This document shows, piece by piece, positions 9,171-16,011 of a stretch of 16,011 nt of DNA (position 1 is the first letter of the stretch; every line of letters starts with the position of its first letter). The position numbers and the translations under genes are program-made. Origin of the DNA: Ectocarpus siliculosus (taxonomy: Eukaryota; Sar; Phaeophyceae; Ectocarpales; Ectocarpaceae); assembly GCA_000310025.1 (NCBI GenBank), contig FN648929.1, forward strand, positions 1,994 through 18,004, read 5' to 3'. The notes under the pieces are model-generated. The model worked only from the letters and a program-made list of their open reading frames with translations. It was not told where the DNA came from and searched no databases.

Positions 9171-9284
9171 CTTACAGACGCACGCGCGGGCTGCGACGGC
9201 TGCAACACGAGTGGCCCTCACCAGCGACGTCTACAACACGAGTGCCCCTTACCATAGGAAACCAGCTAGGGTTGTGTTTGGGGC

Positions 9285-9627
9285 ATGGGCGACCGTAGAA
9301 AGCGCGGCCCGGCTACAGAATGTAGTGGCTCCCTTCGCCCACGGGCACGCGCTCGGCCAACACACACCCGGGATGTCCTCGACAATCTCAAAGCAATAGC
9401 GGCGATTGTGCTGGTGCTGACTGTCGCCACATCGACTGTCGTTCAGCGCCTAACACCCAAGACGCGGCAACGTATCCACGAGCCGTGACGGCTGGTTTGG
9501 GACGAGCACTTAGAAGATGTGAGGCGCAGGAAGCTGTTCCGACGCATGTACAGGATGGAGGAGCACAGCTTCGACAAGCTCGCGGAACTTTTACGACCCA
9601 TCCTCGAGCGCAACGACTTCTACGCAA
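9285..9627 (+). pseudogene. PIF/Harbinger-like transposase first exon with an in-frame TGA
   Basis: From ATG 9285 the frame reads through a Pro/Arg-rich start, then TPKTRQRIHEP, a TGA at 9486-9488, and RLVWDEHLEDVRRRKLFRRM. It continues YRMEEHSFDKLAELLRPILE and stops at a clean donor, GCAA|GTAAGAG (9627/9628). The FR..YRM....F..L..LL.P.L signature is the helical segment before the DDE core in Harbinger-type nucleases (the HARBI1 family). The TGA could be a CGA (Arg) with one C-to-T change, which would make this a pseudogene. A start after the TGA is not excluded. No second exon with Asp or Glu catalytic motifs was seen in 9628-9940. Confidence 0.6.
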
Positions 9628-9944
9628 GTAAGAGATATACCCACACAGGGTGCGTCCGCGCGTGAGGAAGAGCGAGTAGGGTTAGGTTTCGTCAGGGTTG
9701 TCTTGCCGTCGCGAGCGCAGCCGCCGGTTCGCACTTGTATTTGCTGCTCACCGCTGATGTCCGAAAGATGAATTGGCACCGCCAGGGACATCAGCAGCGC
9801 AGGAGACGCCTTGGAGATGGCATGTGCGCTGATGTCCGTCCGGCGATGCGCCTCACAGGTGGAGGTCGAACCCCCTTGTGGAGAAAATACCCCTCTCCCC
9901 CCCACCTTGCCAAGGTGGATGTGCCTCATTTTCCTGAATTTTGT
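9628..9944. other. Putative intron and flank; no gene recognised
   Basis: This follows the donor of the transposase exon. Short inverted and direct repeats of GCTGATGTCC occur at 9750-9759 and 9829-9838, with the inverse GGACATCAGC at 9786-9795. An interrupted palindrome CCACCTTG-C-CAAGGTGG lies at 9902-9918, shortly before the minisatellite. No exon could be defended. Confidence 0.45.
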
Positions 9945-10399
9945 ACCTTGACAATCTCGGCCGTGCGGCAACCTTGGGAGTCACCACGCCAAGGGGTAAA
10001 ACATCCAAAGGTTATCACAATGCCGGCAACACGCTACCTTGGCAATCTCGGCCGTGCGGCAACCTTGGGAGTCACCACGCCAAGGGGTAAAACATCCAAA
10101 GGTCATCACAATGCCGGCAACACGCTACCTTGGCAATCTCGGCCGTGCGGCAACCTTGGGAGTCACCACGCCAAGGGGTAAAACATCCAAAGGTTATCAT
10201 AATGCCGGCAACACGCAACCTTGGCAATCTCGGCGGTGCGGCAACCTTGGGAGTCATCTCGCCAAGGGATAAAGGATCCAAAGGTCATCGCAATACGGGC
10301 AACACGCAACCTTGGCAATCTCGGCGGTGCGGCAACCTTGGGAGTCATCTCGCCAAGGGGAAAAAAATCTCGAGGTCATCGCAATGCCGGCAACAACAC
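9945..10399. repeat. Minisatellite, 91-bp unit, five copies
   Basis: Units start at 9945, 10036, 10127, 10218 and 10309, an exact 91-base spacing. Each contains CCTTGG(A/C)AATCTCGG, GCGGCAACCTTGGGAGTCA and CGCCAAGGG. Copies 1-3 carry 'GGCCGTG' and 'ACCACG'; copies 4-5 carry 'GGCGGTG' and 'ATCTCG', so two subtypes are visible. Copy 5 is more diverged in its second half. The period is not a multiple of 3, so any ORF shifts frame in each unit, and the array is not protein coding. CCTTGG and CCAAGG inside each unit can pair. Confidence 0.95.
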
Positions 10400-10643
10400 G
10401 CGATTGTAGTTATTATTCAATGTGTGTGTGCGGAGGAACCTTGTGGAGGAACAACTCGGGGGCGCGCAGATTGGAGTGCGGAGGGGGCCCACGGAAGGTG
10501 CATAATTTCCATAGGGGGGGGGGGCTCTCGAGAAAAAAATGGTTGGAGCTGACGTGGACACGCACGACAGAGCCAGAGTGTGTCCCTCCCTTCCCGCGCT
10601 CCCGTCCCTCTTACGTGCAAAGAGCATATACACCATCAGCGCT
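10400..10643. other. No gene recognised
   Basis: This lies between the minisatellite and the exon-like ORF. It contains a G10 run (10516-10525) and short purine-rich stretches. Open frames are short and without resemblance to a known family. Confidence 0.4.
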
Positions 10644-10793
10644 ATGAGCAGCACGGGCACTACTGCTCACCCCCAGCATGCTGCAGCAGCACAGTAGCAG
10701 TCTCAACTGCAGAAGAAGGAGGAAAAGATGCAGAAGCACGTCGCGAAGATCAGGACCAAAGTGCGAAGGTTGCGTGACAACCTCACGGATGAG
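10644..10793 (+). CDS. Possible exon encoding a basic coiled-coil segment (with an in-frame TAG)
   Basis: From ATG 10644 the frame reads a short Ala/Ser/Thr-rich stretch, meets a TAG at 10695-10697, then continues QSQLQKKEEKMQKHVAKIRT followed by K-V-R-R-L-R-D-N-L-T-D-E to a donor-like GAG|GTGAGG at 10793/10794. The Lys/Glu/Leu pattern would form a charged helix or coiled coil. The bases before CAG at 10698 (..GCACAGTAG) could be a 3' splice site, in which case the TAG is intronic and the exon is 10698-10793. Otherwise a CAG-to-TAG change broke the frame. No family is recognised. Confidence 0.3.
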
Positions 10794-10880
10794 GTGAGGG
10801 GGGCACACCCACCCGATGTAGTATGAACCTTTTGCCCCGTCCCTTTGGATTTGCACCCAATAATAAACCCGCCACGACCT

Positions 10881-11103
10881 CTATACTCTCTCTCCCTCTC
10901 TTTCTTTCTCTGTCTCTCTCTGTTTCTCTCTTTCTGTCTTTCTCCCTCTCTCTGTTTGTCTCTCTCTCTCTCTCGTTCTCTCTCTCTCTCTCCTTCTCTC
11001 TGTCTCTCTGTCTCTTTCTCTCTTTCTCTCTCTGTCTGCCTGTCTCTCTCTGTCTGCCTGTCTCTCTTTCTCTCTCTCTGTCTGCCTGCCTCTCTCTGTC
11101 TGC

Positions 11104-11134
<31 letters not shown>

Positions 11135-11142
11135 GCTCGCTC
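10881..11142. repeat. Polypyrimidine tract (CT-rich microsatellite, interrupted)
   Basis: About 260 bases on the plus strand are almost only C and T, mostly (CT)n with TTTC, TGTC and CTGC interruptions. Four TCTGCCTG variants lie in its second half, suggesting internal duplications. Translated ORFs across it (Ser/Leu or Arg/Glu repeats) are products of the repeat and not genes. Mirror-symmetric purine/pyrimidine tracts of this length can form triplex DNA. Confidence 0.9.
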
Positions 11143-11333
11143 TCCCATTCGTTCCCAGGGATCTCTCCGAAGATGTCAGTACTGCTGTAGACTATGACCC
11201 AACTTAATTTCGTGACTGGGTTGATTTGAATTTTTATGTCTTTTTCCCCACAACTGGCTCTCTGCGGTCAAAGATTTTCCAAGCGTGCGTGTACATCCAT
11301 AAGTCACGGCGGCAAGGATAGTGCAGCAGTGGG

Positions 11334-11365
11334 TCCCTGTGAGCCCATGTGGGGGCTCACAGGGA
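11334..11365. repeat. Perfect 13-bp stem hairpin
   Basis: TCCCTGTGAGCCC (11334-11346) is the exact reverse complement of GGGCTCACAGGGA (11353-11365), with a six-base loop ATGTGG. No U-run follows, and the context is eukaryotic, so a bacterial-type terminator is not meant. Confidence 0.8.
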
Positions 11366-11406
11366 TAGGGACGCGGTGTATGTAAGGGTGACGAACAGGA
11401 GTGAGT

Positions 11407-11422
11407 ACAGTAGTACTACTGT
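11407..11422. repeat. Perfect 16-bp palindrome
   Basis: ACAGTAGTACTACTGT is self-complementary. It lies about 40 bases after the 13-bp hairpin and next to further CAGTAG/TACAGC words. Function unknown. Confidence 0.6.
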
Positions 11423-11728
11423 TGTACAGCAGTAGCAGCTATGCGGAGAGAAATAGACTGTACAGCAGGAGTAGTTTCTGAGCAGGTGTGCATGCCGTCT
11501 CCGACAGCAACCGTCCGCACAGAGGATGTACCTGTCCAAGCAATACCTGTTGGCACATCTTCTCCACCTCATCTTTGGACAGAGCATACACTGACGGGAA
11601 ACCGCCTCACAGAAGCGCCAGATCGACGAAAAAACGGCCCGCGCATCAGAGAATCGAGACCATCATCCACTATCGCACAAAATGCATAAAAATCGTGATA
11701 AATTTTACTAATCTGTACTACAAATAGA

Positions 11729-11764
11729 GAGCTGTGATCGGAGCTGTGATCAGAGCTGTAGTCC
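11729..11764. repeat. Three 12-bp tandem repeats GAGCTGTGATCR
   Basis: GAGCTGTGATCG, GAGCTGTGATCA and GAGCTGTAGTCC follow each other directly. A diverged relative of the block is found at 12213-12250 (GATCGGAGCTGAGAACGGAG, later TGTAGTCACG), so the motif is dispersed within this region. Confidence 0.65.
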
Positions 11765-12211
11765 CGAAAACCCTTTTGCCTTTGAGCGAAATTTTGCACA
11801 CAGCAGACGAACCACCCTCCACTCCCAATACTGGGAACCACACGCACCGCAATCACAACAACATCAAGCACCGAGGCAGTACGTTAGCATCGGCTCCGGT
11901 GTACGCTTGCTCTGCTCTCCCCCACGGATGCGGCACCGGGTTGATCACATGTTCAGGGTGCTGTATGCACCCTCAGGTGGTATTTTGCGTTTGAATCTTG
12001 CAGTACCGGTAGGCAGTAGATTGGATCTGGAAAGGATATCTGCCCCACGTCAGAGAGGTTAGGCATGGGTGAATAGTATTGCACTATGTGAGTCCTGTGC
12101 GCATTGCTGATAAGCGTGCTTTTGGGGTGGGCTGCCTGTGTCTCCCTGCTGGTCTCTATTTGTGTTTTTTGCTCTTAGCCGAGGCACAACGGCGATCTTT
12201 CGGCACGCAAA

Positions 12212-12422
12212 GTGATCGGAGCTGAGAACGGAGCTGCATCAGCCTGTAGTCACGTAAGGGTTAAGACTACTAGGTACGACCCAACGAATCCATCTCTATC
12301 GAAGAATCCTCACACTACAGTACAAGTGCAAGGGGCTTCGGGGGCTTCGGGGGCTTCCGCCGTCACGCTTAAGGAAGCGATTCCAAGATACATGTTTTTT
12401 TATCGCGTAAAAGATGCGGTTG
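12212..12422 (+). CDS. Possible first exon of an unrecognised gene
   Basis: The frame opened at 12212 (GTG ATC GGA; not an ATG) runs to a textbook donor GTTG|GTGAGT at 12422/12423 (phase 1), just before a TAA. The second half looks like protein: PSLSKNPHTTVQVQ, three GAS tripeptides from a 9-bp repeat (12330-12356), then TLKEAIPRYMFFYRVKDAV. The first codons overlap the diverged 12-bp repeats, so the true 5' boundary is probably further in, near 12260. It could be an upstream exon of the gene at 13013-14968, but phase 1 here does not join directly to the phase-0 start there. No family is recognised. Confidence 0.35.
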
Positions 12423-13012
12423 GTGAGTTTTAAACGAGGTTCACTGGCTGAAAGATACTCGCCTTGCCGACATCTGTGCATACGAAAGAGAAGAGTAGAA
12501 AAGAGACTCACGAAGGCTGGGCAAGAGTGGGATGCGGGAGAGCGCTGAGGAGCTGAGGAGTGAGGAGGATATGCAACCGAACGAGTGCGGCCGTCGAGAA
12601 GCAGAGTCACCCTGGTTGTCATATTCATATCTTTCGCTGTTGTTGTTGTTGTTGTTGTTGTTCTTCTTTTCTTCACAATAAACAAGTGTCAGTTGCTATT
12701 CCCAAAATCTAGCGAAGACTCGGTCGGTGGTCACAAAAATGCTAGAGCCATCAGAAGATACAATATAAAGAACACTCACACTTTGCAAGGAAAGGGCCGG
12801 CGTCAAGAAGAAGTGCACCTACAATCCCTGCAGTACGTATACGTGCCAAAAAATAAATTAAGTACCTGTTCGCACACTACATTCGACGACAGCGCGCAGA
12901 GAAGAGAGAATCAAACACTAATCCCTCGTGTCGCGGCCTTGAATTTAATGTTACCATTGTTTGATCTCCGTGCTGCTCGTCCCTGTCCCTGCTTGTATCT
13001 ATTGCTGTGCAG
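12423..13012. other. Putative intron region; (GTT)8 microsatellite, no gene recognised
   Basis: Apart from the GTT repeat at 12639-12662, this stretch holds no convincing exon. It ends in a pyrimidine-rich run and TGTGCAG at 13012, which serves as acceptor for the next exon. Confidence 0.4.
12639..12662. repeat. (GTT)8 microsatellite
   Basis: Eight consecutive GTT triplets between ATCTTTCGCT and CTTCTTTTC. Intergenic or intronic. The Val and Thr runs in overlapping frames are repeat products. Confidence 0.9.
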
Positions 13013-14968
13013 ACCAGGTGGATCGACGTGGACGACTACAAGGACGGGAAGCGTCTCGTTTCATTCCTGGCGAAGCACATGTCCCACGCTCTGACGGGCA
13101 GCGAAGCGGCGGTGAAGGGCGCGCTGCTCGCCAATAACATCAATTTAGTGGTAAGGTTCGAAAGCTCTCAACAGCTAGGCTCAGCTACACAGCCTCGACC
13201 CCACTGCTGTGCAAGATTGGACATGAAAATCGTTGTGGCGTATTGTAGCCCCTGATGAGGACGTCGGGCTGAGCCGCTCTGGAGAGCTCACCGTAGGTTC
13301 TCGCCGAGAAGCAAAGGATTTGCAACGTCATCATTACGGAAGACGACAATGAAAGAGAGAGACACGCCGGCCAGCTCTCGATCCCCTTGGGAATGGGTTC
13401 CAGCCCCCAATGCGAAAACGCGCCACCACTCTTCTTTGGGAGTCGCCGAAGAAAACGTCTTGTGTTTTTCCACTAACCCCCCCCCCCTCGCCCCTCCCCC
13501 CATCCTGTCGCACGCATTTGTCGCCGTTATGCCCGCTGCCGCACGCTTTTCAGCAAAGTTTGTTGCGGCATTGACGACCAGGTCCTGCGAAATGTACAAG
13601 GCCATCGGCTTGTCATCTTCGACAGCCTCACGGCAACCCTCGACCGCGTAGCCAAGAGGAACATCGAGACCGCCGACGAGGAGGAGTCCGAGGATGATAG
13701 TTTCAGGGAGAACGAGGTTCCCGGGCGTCGGCAATCATGCCTCATTGCCCTCGCCCAGCTTAAAGAGACGTTGCTCAAGGAATTGAAGGATGTGAGTGGC
13801 TGATTCGTCTTTTGTGTGGTGGTTGCCTCTCGGGGACGACGCAACTTGTGTGCTGTTGGGCGTTGTTCATTCTGTTTTCTCCACAATGTCTTGGTGAGTG
13901 TGTGCCCTTGGGAAGGCGATGGCGGGTTCTTCGTCGTAGATTATTCCGTATTGACTTGTGCCGTGTTGTTTTGTGCTCATATTGTGCGTGTGCGTGTTGC
14001 GGAAGTATTTTTTTTCGCTCATTGAATTACAGCCAGTGAATCGGAGAGAGCTATTGCAGCGTGCCTCAGAACACAATCTTGTTGCCTTAGGCGCCAAATG
14101 GAGCAAAAATGGTGGTCGATATATGCTTCAACAGGGACGCTCATGTTTCTCTCTTGTACTATGATAAGCTCAAGCACATGCTCTCCAAAGAATATGGTTT
14201 TGGACACGTGTCGTGGGCTACTTGGTTGTACCAGAAGACATATTTGCGAGCATACTGGCGAAAGGCGTACTATTCGGCAATACATACCCGCGGCGTGTTG
14301 CGTGATTCCTGAAGCTTACTACATGAAGCGGTTGTGGTCGTAGGCTACGACCCGCTGCTTTTGCGCTCTCCCTCTTTGTTTTCCTCATTGAATAGCTCGC
14401 GGATACATGTCGTCGCCCGGCTCGAACACATTTTTCTTGGCGCGTGTTTTGATTTGTCGGCAACTGCTGCAAGGTTCAAAGTAGCTTTCTCGCAAAACCC
14501 GAAAATCGAACTGTTACTTGTGTTGGACTGACGTTTCGACAAACGCGCAGCATGCATCGGCCGGAGAGCTTGCGGGGCGAGCGTTCCGAACCGTTCGCGA
14601 CCAGCACACAAATCGGCCCCTGAAGGAGATCTTCGCGCTCAGCCGGGACAAGGATTTCGACGCTCGGGTGAGACATTTTAACCTGTTTTTTGATTTTGCT
14701 CGAGCGAAGCGAGATTTCTAATCTGGCCTGAGGTCTCGCCGCAATATAGGGCCCCATCAAGACCAAACCGTTTGTACAGTCTATTCGGTTTTAGAGTACA
14801 TGACTTGATTTTCGAATACAGGGGTCAGCAGATGCACTTTTTTCTCGGAACGCACAGAGGATTGTAGCAGAGAACATACGCACTGCGGGCGACACCACAC
14901 AGCAGACAACACACGCACAGCGGGCAATAGCATCTGGGCTCGATTGGGCTGGACTCTCTGTGGTGTGA
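13013..14968 (+). CDS. Multi-exon gene of unknown function (five exons proposed, one frame break)
   Basis: Exon A 13013-13150: TGTGCAG|ACC..GTG|GTAAGG, 46 codons, including WIDVDDYKDGKRLVSFLAKH. Exon B ends at 13791, GAT|GTGAGT; its frame is open from before 13554 and reads CCGIDDQVLRNVQGHRLVIF, then an acidic EEESEDD stretch and LAQLKETLLKELKD. Exon C from 14033 (TTACAG|CCA): RRELLQRASEHNLVALGAKW. Its A5 run at 14105-14109 then breaks the frame, and the next frame reads VVDICFNRDAHVSLLYYDKL to a TGA at 14310-14312. Exon D 14551-14667: GCGCAG|CAT..CGG|GTGAGA, 39 codons. Exon E 14822-14968: ATACAG|GGG.., ending GLDWAGLSVV and TGA. B-to-C, D and E all join in phase 0. The A-B junction does not: B's CAG acceptor at 13553 gives phase 2, so an unseen exon or another acceptor is needed. 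The end of C is unclear. I do not recognise the protein. Confidence 0.5.
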
Positions 14969-14999
14969 TGACGGTATGCATGGTGCTGTCTGTCGTGCA

Positions 15000-15440
15000 T
15001 GATTTTTTGTTACCGCCGCGTTCATTAACTGCCAGCAATGTGAGCACAGCACCACGTTAGTTCTCGACACCTAGGACGCCGATCGCCATCGCACCACTTC
15101 CAGCATGTGATCCATTGTGGTGTCTCTGGGCAAGATAGTTGTGTTGGGCATTGAGTGCTGTGTGGGGTGAGAGCATCGTGGCGATGTGAAATCCGGTTTG
15201 GCGTTTTCGCCTTGCGATATGGCCCGATTGCCCGGGCCAAAAGAAAACGATTTAGATTCCACGCCACCACGAAGGTCTTCCCACACACAGCACCCATGCC
15301 TAACACAACTGTCACGGCCCTAGATATCGCAATGGAGCACACGCTCGAAGTGGTACCAAGACGATTGGTGCGCTAGGTGACGAGAACTGACTTGTGTTCT
15401 GCTGTTTTGCTAGCAGTTGGACAACACCGAACAAAAAAGA
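15000..15440. repeat. Long imperfect foldback (about 215-bp arms, 6-base loop)
   Basis: The reverse complement of 15231-15440 aligns along almost its whole length with 15000-15228. Anchor pairs from outside in: TTTTTTGTT (15003) with AACAAAAAA (15430); AACTGCCAGCAA (15026) with TTGCTAGCAGTT (15407); AGTTCTCGACACCTAG (15059) with CTAGGTGACGAGAACT (15373-15388); CACAATGGATCACATGCTGG (minus strand, about 15100) with CAATGGAGCACACGCTCG (about 15330); CGTGGCGATGTG (15177) with its partner near 15262. The centre is GGCCCG-ATTGCC-CGGGCC at 15221-15238. Both arms encode MPNTT..TM.H.LEVV as an echo of the same sequence. Identity looks like roughly 70-75 per cent by eye. A foldback/MITE-type element or a small-RNA hairpin precursor are the options. 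Confidence 0.8.
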
Positions 15441-15767
15441 GGGAACAGGAGCTTCAGCAATAGTATGCGGGGGGTATGTATGATCACGAAAGCGGGATGT
15501 GGACGGGGGGGGGCAGGTGATTGGTAACGTTACCACAGGTCTCACACCAGCGCACAGCAGGTAGGTGAAGTATCAAGTGTGTGGTGTATGCACTCTGTTT
15601 CCACCCGTGGACCCACACGTCTGACGACAGCAGTTACATTTATCAGCTGTCGCTCGTTGTAGCGACAGCTAGTATGTCTTATGACACGCGGCTCAACGTG
15701 ATCAGGGCGAATATGTAGCGTTCAGAAGGAAAGCGTTGTTTGTGTCGTGGATCGGAATTTGAAAACA
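15441..15767. other. No gene recognised
   Basis: This region follows the foldback. It includes a G9 run (15505-15513) and the 10-bp hairpin at 15645-15670. Open frames are short and unrecognised. Confidence 0.4.
15645..15670. repeat. Perfect 10-bp stem hairpin
   Basis: AGCTGTCGCT (15645-15654) and AGCGACAGCT (15661-15670) are exact reverse complements around the loop CGTTGT. No other feature adjoins it. Confidence 0.75.
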
Positions 15768-16011
15768 TAGACCAGAGGGGGGGTGTAGTGAGCTGTGCTC
15801 CGTGCCCCCCCCCCCCCCGAAGAATCCCCGAACAAGGCCCCCCGGCATTTCTCCCCCAAGCCCCCCCCTCCACAACGGGGAACCCGTGGGTCCCAAAAAA
15901 AAAAAATAAAAAAAAAAATGGAAGGGTGGAAACACGGATTTATTCAATTTTCCCCCCCCCCCCCCCCCTCGCTCAAGAAAAGGGGGGGGGGGGGGGCAGG
16001 TTGCAAAAAAA
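15768..16011. other. Homopolymer-rich terminal stretch, probably low-quality contig end
   Basis: The last 240 bases contain C runs of about 14 and 17, a G run of about 18, two A12 runs split by a single T, and many C6-G7 runs. They end in A7 at the window edge. Such a density is unlike the rest of the window. It may be real simple sequence, but a sequencing or assembly artefact is more likely. The Gly/Pro/Phe-rich ORFs here are by-products. Confidence 0.6.

Larger units (their letters stand above)
8991..9627 (+). mobile_element. Second PIF/Harbinger-like element, 5' part, inserted in the DIRS gag
   Basis: The gag sequence stops at TAA (8988-8990). The next bases are GGGCCGTTTTAATCGATGTC, a G-rich terminus like those of Harbinger elements, and TAA fits the known TWA target site. 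Bases 9006-9170 form an array of TTCCAAATTTT-type boxes in both orientations, including a near-palindrome GCTTCCAAATTTTGGAAGC (9128-9146). A transposase first exon begins at about 9285. The layout mirrors the element at 4069-4789, although the proteins differ. No right terminus with matching inverted repeat and TAA was found. Confidence 0.5.
11143..12211. other. No gene recognised; hairpin, palindrome and short repeats
   Basis: Open frames at 11441-11727 (plus) and 11357-11871 (minus) overlap in several phases and resemble no family. Structures present are a 13-bp hairpin (11334-11365), a 16-bp palindrome (11407-11422) and a 12-bp tandem repeat (11729-11764). Confidence 0.4.

Noticed and set aside
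9945-10399. CRISPR-like array
   Set aside because: The 91-base units abut directly with no variable spacers, and the context is eukaryotic, so this is a minisatellite.
10783-11207. Long Ser/Leu-rich (plus) and Arg/Glu-rich (minus) ORFs
   Set aside because: They come from the CT-rich repeat, which stays open in several frames at once.
11334-11365. Rho-independent terminator
   Set aside because: The stem is strong, but no T-run follows on either strand and the window is eukaryotic.
11626-11640. AAAACGGCCC as the right terminus of the 8991 element
   Set aside because: It matches the inverse of the left terminus over 10 bases, but is followed by GCG rather than TAA, and the region before it shows no transposase sequence.
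1-16011. tRNA or rRNA genes
   Set aside because: No GGTTCGAATCC-type B box within a cloverleaf and no rRNA-like block was seen on either strand.

Overview
The window is eukaryotic nuclear DNA. Its protein signals are broken into exons by GT..AG introns, no compact bacterial operon is visible, and it carries transposon relics, a minisatellite and microsatellites. A DIRS-type retrotransposon, PIF/Harbinger-like elements, GC-rich exons and long CT-rich tracts would suit a stramenopile alga, perhaps a brown alga. That assignment is an inference from style, not from a marker gene.

Layout. 1-1.27 kb: a minus-strand spliced gene whose joined exons give a ParB-like N-terminal domain; the gene may run off the left edge. 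1.27-4.07 kb: no gene recognised, but an imperfect tandem duplication (2408-2914) and several inverted repeats. 4.07-4.79 kb: the 5' part of a minus-strand PIF/Harbinger-like transposon, with first transposase exon, repeat-rich terminus and TAA flank. 4.79-8.99 kb: a decayed minus-strand DIRS-like retrotransposon in the order gag zinc knuckles, RT/RNase H/methyltransferase-like, tyrosine recombinase. RT is broken by a nonsense codon and three frameshifts, and the recombinase has lost its catalytic C-terminus. 8.99-9.63 kb: a second Harbinger-like element on the plus strand, which cuts the DIRS gag at a TAA and carries a transposase first exon with one in-frame TGA.

9.94-10.40 kb is a five-copy 91-bp minisatellite, and 10.88-11.14 kb a polypyrimidine tract. 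10.6-12.4 kb holds two isolated exon-like ORFs, short repeats and hairpins. 13.01-14.97 kb is a plus-strand multi-exon gene of unknown function: four of its five proposed exons are in phase 0 with each other, the A/B junction does not join in frame, and one exon contains a 1-nt frame break in an A-run. It is followed by an almost continuous foldback of about 440 bp centred near 15230. The last 240 bases are homopolymer-rich and look like a poor contig end.

The genes do not form one pathway. The main story is nested transposon insertion: two different Harbinger-like elements bound a dead DIRS element, between two possible host genes. The least explained items are the ParB-like gene, the multi-exon unknown gene and the foldback downstream of it.
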